Source: Porphyra umbilicalis (taxonomy: Eukaryota; Rhodophyta; Bangiophyceae; Bangiales; Bangiaceae). From it: a stretch of DNA of 64,000 nucleotides. The translations under genes and the position numbers were made by a program. Position 1 is the stretch's first letter; the number at the start of each line of letters is the position of its first letter. Location of the stretch: the NCBI GenBank assembly GCA_002049455.2, contig KV918768.1, positions 186,001-250,000 on the forward strand, written 5' to 3'. Of this stretch, positions 34,711 to 45,082 are shown piece after piece. The notes beneath the pieces were generated by a model. It saw only the letters and a program-made list of their open reading frames with translations. It ran no database searches and had not been told where the DNA came from.

Positions 34711-34994
34711 TTTGGCAAGAGCAAGAGAGAGTGACGACGACCAGGTCGGTTAGTCGTCGGGGCTATGGGGCACAAGTGGTCCACAAAGACGGGTCGCGGT
34801 CAACGGAGCCATGTCACAGTTACCTCACCAGCGTGCCGCCGCGCTACAGGCACCCGAAGGCCGCTGCCCCACGCGGAATGAGCGAGCGGATCCGGCAAAC
34901 GTCGACTCACGCCAGGGATGCCCGGATGCTTGACCCGCCTCCCCACTCACAAGATAGCACGTCTCCACGTACAGATTCGCGCCACCACAGGCCA

Positions 34995-35507
34995 CTACAT
35001 CGCTCGCTGACTCAGCGTTTCCCGGCCAGAGCTCGTCACAACGACCAGCTTTTTCATGACTTCAATGCCGGTGGCGGCTGCTCGCTTGCCGGTGTCACCG
35101 CGATCCACTGACAAAGACTGTGTCGCCGACTCCAAAACGCACGACGACTGGAGCGCTCCCCAGTGCATTGCCACATCCACCACCAGCGCCACGGCTCGGG
35201 GCATAGCGGCCGCGACGACTGCGACAGCACTGCGCGGCGACTTCGTGCGACTCCACACAACTGTAACTAGGCATGCCGCGACGCGGTCAACGCCCTTGGC
35301 GACGGCGGTCGCCGTGGTCGGGAGAAGGGTTGTAGATTACTTGTCAAAGACCTTAGTGGCTTGGGCAGGCGTGTGAGCGCGTGTAGACCAGATGAGGTGG
35401 TTGGGTCGGATGTGAAGGCTGTCACCGTGGAGCGCACCCGTCAGTAGTAAGCATAGGTGAGCCGTACTCATGATGAGAGTGGGGGCGGCCGAGATGAGCT
35501 TGATGTT
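34995..35507 (-). pseudogene. Unrecognised minus-strand frame with one TAA
   Basis: About 170 residues of continuous, non-low-complexity frame run from 35507, with one TAA at 35337-35339 and the end at 34995. Segments such as SLHIRPNHLIWSTRAHTPAQ and VALVVDVAMHWGALQSS look like protein. No domain is recognised, and chance in GC-rich DNA cannot be excluded. Confidence 0.2.
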
Positions 35508-35842
35508 GGCCGTACAGCATCAGGTAACGACTGCGTTTAAGGGCAGATACAGGATCTCAGCTAGTCTGGACACATCGGCGATCCGTGTTATGGGGAGTGG
35601 TCAGCCGAGCGCATGTGGCGGAGGCTGAGAGACAAGGGGGTCGTACGGGAGGGCGCCGACCACGCCCCGCGGCCAGCAGTTGGGCGGCCGCTGGGAGCGA
35701 CACACCGGCAGACGTGCAAGAGGCGGCCGCCGCCCTCCCACTCGCAGGGCGAGGCCGCCTCCTGGCAAGAGACCGAGTGCCTCGGCTCGGCACCGGCACA
35801 ACGCCCACCGTCTGAAGTACAGTAGGTATTCGATTTTAGGGC

Positions 35843-35876
35843 GCTCGTTTATATGACCCGGGTCATATAAACGAGC
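35843..35876. repeat. Perfect 34-bp palindrome
   Basis: GCTCGTTTATATGACCC is followed at once by its exact reverse complement. There is no loop, and the flanks do not pair. Confidence 0.9.
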
Positions 35877-36906
35877 CGATCTTAAGCAGAATTATGAGAC
35901 GTAAGTCAAGAATCTGAAGGACTCTCATCGATGTGGCGTGCAATTAATGACAAGGCACGCGGCATGTGCCACCGTCGTCACGCGGTGACGTGACTCGAGT
36001 CGCAGCTGTGCACCGCACACCCCCTTCGACAAGCTAGTCATCACCCGCCCCTACTGGCGGCGCCTTCACTCCCCTTGATCATCCAGGCATGTGTTGACAG
36101 TTCGTGCACGAAGAAAAGGGCACGACCTTACCAATAAAAACGTGAAAAAGACCCCCATGTAGCCCCCTGTGAAGAAAACACGATTTGGGACACCCCTCAT
36201 AGAAGCTCCAGTTAGCACATGAGCTTTGGCGTTGCAAACCTGTAACCCCAAGAACCTGAAAAAGACTGGCTCCAAGATCGGGGCTATCTGAGAGGTCCAC
36301 AGAACAGGGCCCACAGGCGGGTACTATGGAGTTGTCAGCCAAGAACGCGTCGGGAGAGGCTCTTTCCATGGAGGCCAGTCGAGAATTTTCTCGTACCCCA
36401 CCCCACCTGCCCCCGTGCAGTGATGTGTCAGTCCTTCAGAAAACGCGCATGTCTCATTTTTGGGACACGCACCATATAGGCGCACAGGTTATTGGCCAAT
36501 GGTTATAATCAATAAAAATCGCCCCATACGATTTAGAATCGAGGGGTTGATTATAATCATTTTATCCGAGCCGAGGAATGATTATAATCACACCTCTGAA
36601 GAGGAGTGACCAACTGTGCGAAACTGTTTCCCAGCCATCCATTCAGCCGGAAAAAAGTCGTTCGACCAATGGGTAGTTGACCGAGACGCTGTCTTGACTT
36701 CGACCACACCGGCCAAAATTGGGAAGACAGCAACAGTCCGTTTTCGGATGGCAGTGACATTGCATGCCAGCTACATACTGCGCTTCGACGGCTGAGCTCC
36801 TTGGCGGCGGCGGCCGCGACGGGCCGGGGGGGGGGCGTGCCGGCGACGGCCGGCGTGACCACGGCCGCGGTGCCCGCGCGGGAGCCGGCTTGGCGCCCCG
36901 CCGGCG
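35877..36906. other. No supported gene; repeated GATTATAATC
   Basis: Three copies of a TTATAATCA/GATTATAATC motif lie near 36502, 36554 and 36582 in an AT-rich island just before the GC-rich block. No reading frame with a domain was found. Confidence 0.3.
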
Positions 36907-37153
36907 GTGCAACTCCCGCGTTTGCCCGAGGTGCAGCGCATCTCCCTGCCTGCCGGCGTGCCCGCCGGCGTGGCGCCGCCGGCGCCGCCCGAGGTGGGGC
37001 CCGCCGCTGTGGGCGCCGCCGGCGGGCGCTCCTTTGTGGACTGCTACAAGCGCTTCCAAGCGACGGACGCGCGGGTGCTCGCCGCCGTCTGTGTCGGGCT
37101 CGTTGTGGCGCTGGGGGCGGCGGCGGCCGGCGGCGGCGGCTGCAGCAGCGCCT

Positions 37154-37189
<36 letters not shown>

Positions 37190-37388
37190 GTGCCCCCCTT
37201 CCACCAACCCCCGTCGCCGCCTCTGTCGCCGCCACCGCCACCATCGCCGGTGTGGTTTCGTCCCCCCCCCCCGCCCCCCCCTCCCTCACCACGCGTGCCC
37301 CATCTCCCCCGACGGCGTGCGGGGCGTCCGCGTGGTGGCCGTCGCGGCGGTGCTCGGCGTATCCCTACGCTCCGCTCTCTCAAAATGA
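36907..37388 (+). CDS. Putative small membrane protein (frame broken at a C run)
   Basis: The frame from 36907 has a coherent segment (SFVDCYKRFQATDARVLAAV) leading into a hydrophobic stretch (VCVGLVVALGAAAA). Ala/Gly/Pro-rich sequence follows. At the long C tract near 37260-37280 it would need one extra base to continue into ISPDGVRGVRVVAVAAVLGV and stop at 37386-37388. No family is recognised. The start is uncertain, since no ATG stands in a good place. The low-complexity GC-rich context makes this tentative. Confidence 0.35.
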
Positions 37389-39555
37389 CCGGCGCTCTCA
37401 CCCTGCCGCCATGCGGCGCCACGACCACCGCTCTTCTCCACAGGACCGACGCCGTCGAGCGAGTACGCGGGAGGTGCGACGACACGGGCTGCGGCCGCCG
37501 CCGTCAGCGCCACGCGGCGCGCCACTATCGAGGCCCGCCCACGCCCGCAGGTGCCGGCAGCCCGACGGCGCCGGCCGTGGCCGACTGTCACAGTCGCCGC
37601 CGCCGGCCGCCGTAAGCCAGTGGCAGGTGAGGCAGGCGGCCGCGCGCCGCTCCGCCGGCGGTGCCGACGCGGGCCCGCCGCTGACGGCGCGCGCGGCATG
37701 GCACGGCACCCTGCCAACGCGCGTCGGCCACGCACGGGCGCCGCCGCCGGCGGAGGCGGGGGCGGCGCCACGGACCCCCTGGGGGCGGCCGCCCCGAGCC
37801 GCTACCACCGACGCAGTCGCGCCGCCGGCGGTCGCGCCGCGGCCGCGTCGCGGCGTGGCGCGGCGGTGGCCACACGCGCGTCGCGCAGGTCGCCACCGCG
37901 GCGCGGCCGCGGCGGTGGCGGGCGAGCACGGCGCCCGCCGGGGGGGTGGTCGGCGCGGCGATGCGGTCCCCCTCCTCCCCCCCCCCCCCCGGCATGGCCG
38001 CCGCCGCGCCGGTGGGCAGCGTTGGGGGTGCCACGACGGCCGCCGTCGGTCGTGACGGGACCTGTCCGCCGCCGCTGGTGCGGCCGCGAGGGGGTGGCGC
38101 GCCCGCCCGTAGGGGTGGCGGCAGCACGGCGGCGGGTGGTTCGGACGCGCGGCGGCGACGCGGCCGACGCCGCGCCGGGCGGAGGGGTGGAGCAGGGGAC
38201 GGCCGCGAGGGCGGGGCCGTCAGAAGGGGGAAAGGAGGGGGGGACGCCCGTGCGGGCAAGGCAGGAGGAGGTTGCGTACCCGTGGGGGGGGGGGAAGGGT
38301 GGCGGGTGCGCCGCAGGGGGGGGGAGTGGGTGGGTGCTAGAGTCCGTCATGGCCGTCGAAGGGTGGGAGAGGGGAGCGGAGGGCAGCTCCTCGGGTAAAG
38401 AGAACGCCCATCCGGTACGCGGCACGGCAACGCCGCGGCGGCGTTGCGGAAACGCGATCCGCGAGGGGGGGCGGGCCGCGCCCCGCGCCGCCCACCGTGG
38501 CAGAGGCGGCCGCGCGCCGCGGCACGCGGCGTGCGGCACGCCCACGGGCGCGGGGTCCCCCCGGTCGGTGGGTACGCGCGCGTTGAGGCACCCCCGTCGG
38601 CACGGGCGGCCGGCGCTGCCAGGCGCGCGCGCCCCGACCGTGCGCCGCTGCGCGGCACTGGCGGCCGGCGGTCGCCGCCCGCGGGCGCGGCCGCCCGCGC
38701 CACGGTGCCGAGGCGGCGCGGGGCGCGAGCGCCCCGCGGGGATTGTCGCGTGTGTCCGTGGGGGGGGCGGGCGCCGCAGACCGCACCGGTGCGGTGTCAA
38801 TAGCACCGCCTCTTGTGTCTAGTTTTTTCAGCTCGTTTACCCATAACTTGCCTCGCAGGGTGGTCCCTGTTGGTCCTCCCGCCACGTGTGTACTGGGTGC
38901 GCGCTGCTGGACAACCAGACGCCCAGGTCGGTGTTTCAATGCTCTGCTAGACGGCCCTTTCGTAGGGCAACACGAGGTACGCAGTGGAAACTCAGCCTTC
39001 ATTTACCAGCCTACGGACAAGCCTGTCGGCCAGCGAGGAACGCGTCAGACCCTCAGTGCGGAGCGTACAGTGCTGTAGATGGCACGTACAGTACAGCGCG
39101 TGCACAGCCACCGTGCATCAATGGATGCCATGCTGGCGCCGCGGACATCCATCCTCGGACATAGGCGCCCGATTGGTCAGACCCGCGCTGAATCTGTGAC
39201 GGACGTTGCACGAGGCAACACAGATCCGCTGACCAGATCGACGGCCGGTGGGACCGGTCAGCGCTCGCGCGAGCGCAGTCCGCCCCCACCGGCCATCGAT
39301 CGCCCATTGCCGTCCTCGCTGTCCACCCGACGCGTCCGCGCGCGGCCCGCAGACACCTCGACGTCGGACGTGGTCGGGCCCTGCCGCTCCCCAGCGAGGC
39401 ACACGTCTCCAGCCGTAGGATATGTCACCGACCAGTAGTTGCAACCAGGGGGATGGGGGGGCGCGCCGCGCGGGCCCCTCGCGAAGGCGGTGAGCAGCCA
39501 CAGGGCCACCGCTGGAGGCGGTGGGTTTGCGAGACTGGAGGACGTGGGGGGCGGC
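37389..39555. other. GC-rich block without a supported gene
   Basis: All six frames stay open for long stretches because of composition (Arg/Ala/Gly/Pro-rich), so length is not evidence of coding. A frame through 38820-39078 (FNALLDGPFVGQHEVRSGNS) is more protein-like but unidentified. Confidence 0.35.
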
Positions 39556-39562
39556 TATAAAG
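39556..39562 (+). promoter_or_regulatory. TATA box of the secreted-protein gene
   Basis: TATAAAG lies 229 bp before the ATG at 39785 within GCGGCTATAAAGCGG. The spacing predicts a transcript start near 39587 and a pyrimidine-rich 5' leader of about 200 nt. Confidence 0.65.
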
Positions 39563-39784
39563 CGGTGTCGCGCTTGCGTGGAGCAACAGCAGCACACGCG
39601 TCCCACTTACTGCACCTTTTCCACATCAATTTAGTCGCCTCGTCCCCCACGCGCCGCCAACCACCTCATCCTACGGCCTTCTGCCACCCCTTGCTCTCCG
39701 CGCATCCATCCTTTGCCTTTCCTCTTGCCGCTGCCTCTCTCCTTTTGTGCTTCCCTTCCCCGCCCGCCGCCACCCCCCCCAACC

Positions 39785-40339
39785 ATGGCGCGCATCCGCA
39801 CCTTCCTCGCCACGGCGGCGCTGGCCCTCTCGCTCGTGGTTGCCGCCGTCGCGGTTCCGACCGCCGCGGTCCCCGCGCGCGTTGCAGCGGCCCCCCGCGC
39901 AGCCTTGGCGCCCGCCGCCGCCGCCGCCGCCCACCCCCTCGCCACGTTGCGTCGGCCGGCCGCCGGCCGCCAACTGTCGCTCGGCCACCTCACCGAAGAG
40001 GAGGTGGCCGCGGTGGTGCAGCAGGTGCTCGCCCCCCTGTGGGACGCCTTTACCAGCGGCGCCCTGGACGGGGTGCTCGCCGACTTTCAAGCCGGCAAGT
40101 TGGACGACATGATCCCCCCGCAACCCGACGTGCTCGCTGGCGTCGACGAGATTGTGGCGCTCGCCAAGCGGGGCATCCCCATCGTGTACGAGTTGCTCGA
40201 TCAGCTCAAGGCCGGGGAGTTTGACGACTTTCTGACCGAAGCCAAGAGCGGGACGCTCGAGGAGTTTGTCGATGCGGTGATTGCCCACGTCATGGAAGCG
40301 TGGCTCGCCTCCGCACCCGGCCCGGCGGCGGCGGAGTGA
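39785..40339 (+). CDS. Small secreted protein, unknown function
   Basis: ATG 39785 sits in a good Kozak-like context (AACCATGG) and opens an intact, intronless 184-residue frame. Residues 1-23 form a classical signal peptide (MARIRTFLATAALALSLVVA). An Ala/Pro-rich segment follows, then an acidic, probably helical domain from about residue 65 (LTEEEVAAVVQQVLAPLWDA, DVLAGVDEIVALAKRGIPIV, LEEFVDAVIAHVMEAWL). It has no cysteines in the mature part and no recognised domain. A TATA box upstream and a duplicated AGTAAAACGTA element downstream support a real transcription unit. This is one of few undamaged host genes here. Confidence 0.85.
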   Translation: MARIRTFLATAALALSLVVAAVAVPTAAVPARVAAAPRAALAPAAAAAAHPLATLRRPAAGRQLSLGHLTEEEVAAVVQQVLAPLWDAFTSGALDGVLADFQAGKLDDMIPPQPDVLAGVDEIVALAKRGIPIVYELLDQLKAGEFDDFLTEAKSGTLEEFVDAVIAHVMEAWLASAPGPAAAE

Positions 40340-40410
40340 GCGGGCGACGGTGCGGTCGTGGTGGCGGAGCTGCGCGTCCGTGTCGGGTTGGCGGTCCGCG
40401 CCTCGTGTTG

Positions 40411-40484
40411 TCGTGTGCGCCCAGTCAGTAAAACGTAGTTTGACTGGTCGTGTGGGCCCAGTGAGTAAAACGTACTTTGACCTG
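40411..40484 (+). repeat. Two-copy 37-bp repeat in the 3' region of the secreted-protein gene
   Basis: Units at 40411-40447 and 40448-40484 share TCGTGTG, GCCCAGT and AGTAAAACGTA. They may hold the 3'-end processing signal, since AGTAAAA is the only A-rich motif after the stop. Confidence 0.6.
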
Positions 40485-41203
40485 ACCGTTGTGTCGCCCG
40501 GTGCGCGTCGCGCCAGTGTTGTAGCCCCAGCGCACACCCCCAAGCCACACCGTTCAGCGACCTACATCGGCGAACACTGTCACCGCCGCGGCGCAAAGTT
40601 CCGCCCGCTTCTTGATGCGGTAGATCGTGGGTGGGAGAGGTGGCGGGGAAGTGGATATTGCACCCTTCCTGGCCCTATCCCCCCTGCCAATGGTGCTGCG
40701 AAGGGTGCGCGAGCGCTGGCCACCCACGTGAGCGGTCGAGTGGGGGTCATGGCACCATTCCACACCGCCCGTCAGTCGAGCCCTGAACACGTTGGTGTGC
40801 GTCGTTTCGAGTTGTGACTGCAACGGGCGTCCTGCATGACGATGCCCGCGAGCGAGCGCGGCGGCGCTGTTGGAGTTCCGGCGCCGGTCGGAATCAATCT
40901 TCATCCGCCCGCCCGAGCGCTGCCGATCGGCGGCGGCCACCGCCGCCTTCGACCGGATCCCCTACCCATCCGCAGGCGCCACGTACGCAGGATGCAAAAG
41001 ACCAAGGCAAACCCACCCGTCCACACTCTTACTACAGGTTGAACTCGCAGAGCAAACAAAAAAGAAAAAAAAAAACCAAATGACGCAGGCAAGATGAAAG
41101 ACCAAGGGCAGAAAGGAGTGGCGCCATGTGGTCAAGCCCACCAACCCGTCCGAAGCTCCCTTTCAGGAGCACTCTGCGCCCCCCCCCCCCCCCGCCCCCC
41201 CCA
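40485..41203. other. No gene seen
   Basis: The segment contains an A-rich run at about 41056-41080 and a C-rich run at about 41181-41200. The latter directly follows the stop codon of the minus-strand acidic protein gene. Confidence 0.4.
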
Positions 41204-41647
41204 TTACTTCTTCTCGTCATCCGTCCCTTCCTCCTCGTCGCTCTCAGTCTCCTCCTTCTTCTCTTCCTCCTCGTCGCTCTCAGTCTCCTCCTTCTTCTCT
41301 TCCTCTTCGTCGCTCTCGGTCTCTTCTTTCTTCTCTTCCTCCTCGTCGCCCTCAGTCTCTTCTTTCTTCTCTTCCTCCTCGTCGCCCTCAGTCTCTGCCT
41401 TATTCTCTTCCTCCACGTCGCCATCCTTCTCTCCCTCCGTCTCTTCCTTCTTCTCATCCTCCTCGTCACTACTCTCGTCGGTCGATCCAACCTCGTGCAC
41501 AAAGCACTTGCCCGGAGTGGGTATCGGTTCCTCGCTAAGTGTCACTTCTCGGCAGGCCCGCCCAGCCGCCAGGGCGGCATCGCAATACCTTGTGGGGGAG
41601 ACAAACAGGCACGAGCACTCGAGTCTTTGCAGGTCCGCGGTACACAT
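41204..41647 (-). CDS. Acidic repeat protein with Cys-containing N-terminus
   Basis: The frame from ATG 41647 gives 147 residues ending in TAA 41204-41206. Residues 1-50 contain five cysteines (MCTADLQRLECSCLF, YCDAALAAGRAC, GKCFVHEVG). The rest is a highly acidic array with the unit DEEEEKKEETES, encoded by a 36-bp minisatellite repeated about six times. The frame stays open upstream to 41806, so the true start or an upstream exon may differ. Function is unknown; the tail should be disordered. Strand and frame are supported because the repeat unit is a multiple of three and only this frame reads without stops. Confidence 0.5.
   Translation of the reverse strand: MCTADLQRLECSCLFVSPTRYCDAALAAGRACREVTLSEEPIPTPGKCFVHEVGSTDESSDEEDEKKEETEGEKDGDVEEENKAETEGDEEEEKKEETEGDEEEEKKEETESDEEEEKKEETESDEEEEKKEETESDEEEGTDDEKK
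41210..41425. repeat. 36-bp coding minisatellite
   Basis: About six tandem units, each containing CTTCTTCTCTTCCTCCTCGT and TCGCTCTCAGTCTC on the plus strand, encode the acidic array. Single-base changes distinguish the units. Confidence 0.8.
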
Positions 41648-41809
41648 CTTGGCGATCGCGCGGCGGCACCGGCTTGTGCTAGGAAGCCTTGGGGTTGGGG
41701 GGCGGCCTCGTGAACACACCGAATGCCCGAGGATTGCACCGCGTGGGAGCGGCTGTTGAGGCCAGCACCCTCGGATAGGGCGTCGCTGCCCCTTTTGGAT
41801 GTACACGGT

Positions 41810-43844
41810 GGCTTGTAGTGACTTTGAAGGGGAGGTGGTGCGAACCGGGGGCAGTGATAATGGGGATGGGGAGGGGCCGCAAGGAGCACAGTGTGTGGGA
41901 TCGAGGGAGACGGCTCGACACTGAAAAGGGTGAGGTTGAGGGGCCCTTAAGTGCGTTTCTGTTCGTCACGTGCGGTGGAGTCGGACACAGCTCACAGACG
42001 TGCGTGTGTGCCCTGGGAGATGCCACGCCACAGGCTGCCAAGGCACCTCTTTGGACAGCACTGGCACGTCCAGCCGAAACGGCAACCGGGAACGCCGGAG
42101 TGGAGGGCGCTTGGCTGCCAGTCACGGCGTACGTGACGGTTGAACGGCTGCTATCTACATTGGACATGGAGCCCCGCGCTGGACATGGCCCCCAAGCCCA
42201 CACAAAATTCCCAAACGTGACCCGGAAGAAATCGATGAATGATCCCATCCATCCCATCTTGCGGTTCATAAAGTTTGGGCCCAATAATCCACAGCAGATT
42301 CTATAACCGAAGGTCCCAGAGTTTCGCCCTGTTGAACTTGTGCCGGGGTACAAACGTCGCCGGAGCCTACCCTTGGTGGTCGAGGAAGAACGCTGGAACG
42401 CGTCGGCATGCCGTGGCGATCGAGAGGGTCTTCTGCATCGTGAAAAAACGCAATACAGCAGTTTTAACCACCCTACCCATCGTTGTGTGGTGCGACGCGT
42501 CACAGTCCTGTGCCATGGAGAACGCGCACTTAAAAACAGTGACAAACTCCAACTAATTGGATGTCGTAGCGAAAAAAAACGGTATTTCAACGTATGGGAG
42601 CTTTTATTTCTTTCCGGGACCGTGAAGACGGACCAGAAAAGCATTGGCAATCATCTGCGCATTTCGGATACTCTGTCGCTCTACTCTGAGTCCCAAACGA
42701 GTGCGTTCGAGTGCGGCCGCGTGGCGCGTGTCTGTGGTGTCCGTGCGTCGCCATGGGGGCCACACCACCCACACTTGCAAAGCCCACCGCGGGTCCAACT
42801 GGAGGCACCTATTCCCGGGGGAATCTCTGGGACCATGCATACAGTACCCCACAGCCACTCTTTCCTGTTGACTGGGGCCAGATGGCAAGATGGCCCTCCC
42901 TTCCGAGTTCACGGAGGTGGTGACAGCTGTTTCCCTCGCGCAGGCACAGAGGGCCTCTCCAGGGGACCTCCTGGGTGAGATTCCATGGAGCCGCATGATG
43001 ACGGGGCCTTGTGCCTCGCACGCACACTTTTCCAAGGCTCTTCCTCCATGTGCGCCAGGGACGACCCTTGCATTGAGCGGCTGGCAACACCACGAACTCC
43101 GGCCCTCCGAAACAGGAGGTGAAAGGGCGGACGGTCCACCGATCGACGCGACTGAAAGCTCAGCCCAGCCTCTGCTGTTGACTGGGTGTTGTGTGCCACG
43201 ACTCCGTTCGTCCGGGCGCCACGTTCCGAACGACGCGGAGCTCGCATCCTACGGCCCTCAGGCCGGATAGCACTCTTGCTCGGCCACAACGGCAGGAGAT
43301 GAAGAAAACGGCCAAGGCCAAGGCGATTGTTTGCAACGGAAAGAGAGACACATGATTGGGCCGCGTAGATGGGGCGTCTCGCCGAGAAGGGCCAGTCCAT
43401 TGCAGCTACGCAGCTACGCCGCCCTATGGGATATGTACACTGCCGCGTTGGTCGTGTGTCCCGTGGTGGGTGGCTCGACACAACCGAAGCATCTGTTTGG
43501 CCCACAAACAAATCGCGGGGGCTCAACGGGACGTAGAGAGCCCCGTTCGATCATGTGTCGTCGATTTGTGTGAGCGTCCGACGAACGGGGCGCTGCCTGA
43601 CGCTCATCGGGAGCCGGTGGCCCATTGGCTCGAACAGGTCCACCACTTACGCCGGTACGTCGTGCGGCAAGTTGGTGCGAGCTCACCGCGGTCACCTCAT
43701 CCATCCTCCTTGTGTTTTGGATACGTACCCAGAGGGTAGACAACGGGGGAAGGTACCGTTGGCAGCCCACTCGTGATTCGTTTCGAATGCCAATCCAGGT
43801 GCGCCACCACTTGCGCTGAACTTCCGTGAATAGCCTTATTCATG
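41810..43844. other. No firmly supported gene
   Basis: Plus-strand frames at 42340-42978 and 42890-43270 are protein-like in parts (for example MALPSEFTEVVTAVSLAQAQ) but match no family that I recognise. The phrase TGTTGACTGGG recurs at about 42868 and 43176. Confidence 0.25.
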
Positions 43845-43846
43845 TA

Positions 43847-44287
43847 TTGCTGATCCCCCAATTCTGTCCTCATCGCCCCGGAACGGTAGTGGAACGGCAA
43901 TGAATGCAGATCTCTCATTGGTCGAGCAGTCCGACAGCAGTGCATGTCCGGCCCGATCTTTACAGAATGTGCCCGTACGGCCCCCAATCGCACAATCGAC
44001 GCCTTCGTTTTTCTGCACTTTTCTGCGTATCTCCCAGAAAATCTCGATATCCCAACGATTGCGGGCCGGTTGCTCCCTTGACACGGAAGGGATCGGAAGA
44101 AAATCTCAAGAAAAAGAAGGATCTCGGTTCTGCACGGAAGTGGCGGTGGGAGAGCCAATAGGACGTCTCAGATTCGTGCTGAGCAGCTGTTTACCGCTGC
44201 GTTTAACCAATACATGGCCAGTTCCACAAGAACCGTACCGCCAGGAACCGTTCCTGGTCGATGAGGACAGAATTGGGGGATCAGCAA
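43847..44287. mobile_element. MITE, TTGCTGATCCCC family, copy 2
   Basis: This 441-bp element has perfect inverted ends of about 30 bp starting TTGCTGATCCCCCAATTCTG. TA flanks both sides (43845-43846 and 44288-44289). The ends are shared with the copy at 2601-2999, while the interiors differ. Confidence 0.85.
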
Positions 44288-44335
44288 TACTGGATTCAGA
44301 GGTCAGCCACGTTATGAAACCCTTCCCGTCAGGGT

Positions 44336-44751
44336 GGAGCAGAACCGGAAGCGCAGCAGGCCATTGGCGGTGGAGCGTGTCGCACGTGCATAAACCGCTG
44401 TGCCGCCACGAGCGGCCGCGGCTGCGACACTGACGCACTCTGCCCCCGCGCGCCGCCAACGGGGCGCCCACTGCACGAGGGGCGGCCGCCGTTGCTGTGG
44501 CCGTGCCGGCGGCACGCCACGGCCGTGCCGGCGGAGGCCGCGGCGGGGGTGCTCCCCCCCCCCGCCGGCCGTCCCTCACCGCCGACGTTGGGCGGCGGTC
44601 CCGCGCCCGTGTTGCTTCCGCGCAGGGCACCGGTCGAGCGGGGGCGGCCGCGAGCAGAGACACCAGGCCCACCGCTGCACTGGTGGCACGCCGCAGGCAC
44701 ACGTGCGACACGCTCCACCGCCAATGGGCGGCTGCGCTTCCGGGGTTGCTC
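44336..44751. repeat. Inverted repeat, probable non-autonomous element
   Basis: Arms at about 44336-44391 and 44696-44751 are inverted copies sharing CGGAAGCGCAGC, CCATTGGCGGTGGAGCG and TGTCGCACGTG. They begin CAGGGTGGAGCA and CAGGGAGGAGCA, hAT-like in form, but no 8-bp duplication is evident. The interior is GC-rich without a gene. Confidence 0.6.
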
Positions 44752-45082
44752 CTCCCTGTGGGGACGGGGCGTGGTCGCCCGCGTCGTTGGCGTCGGCCTA
44801 CCCGTCGGGGCCGAGGGCGCAGCGCCCGGGCGGTGGCGGCGGCCGCGGCGCGGCGTGGTGGCAATCTGAAAATTGGCCGTAGCCGTCGCGGCCGGGGACC
44901 CCCCCACACCGTGCCCCTGTCGCCGACCCGGAAGCGTCGCCTGCATCCCCGCCAACGGCGTCTCTGCTCACCCCTGTGCTGCCAACGTCACCAGCCCACA
45001 GCAGCCAACGGCATGCTTGTTCCGTGTCTGTGCTCTGTACAATGACCCCTCCCACCCTCTCCCCCCCCCCCCAGGAGCGCCC

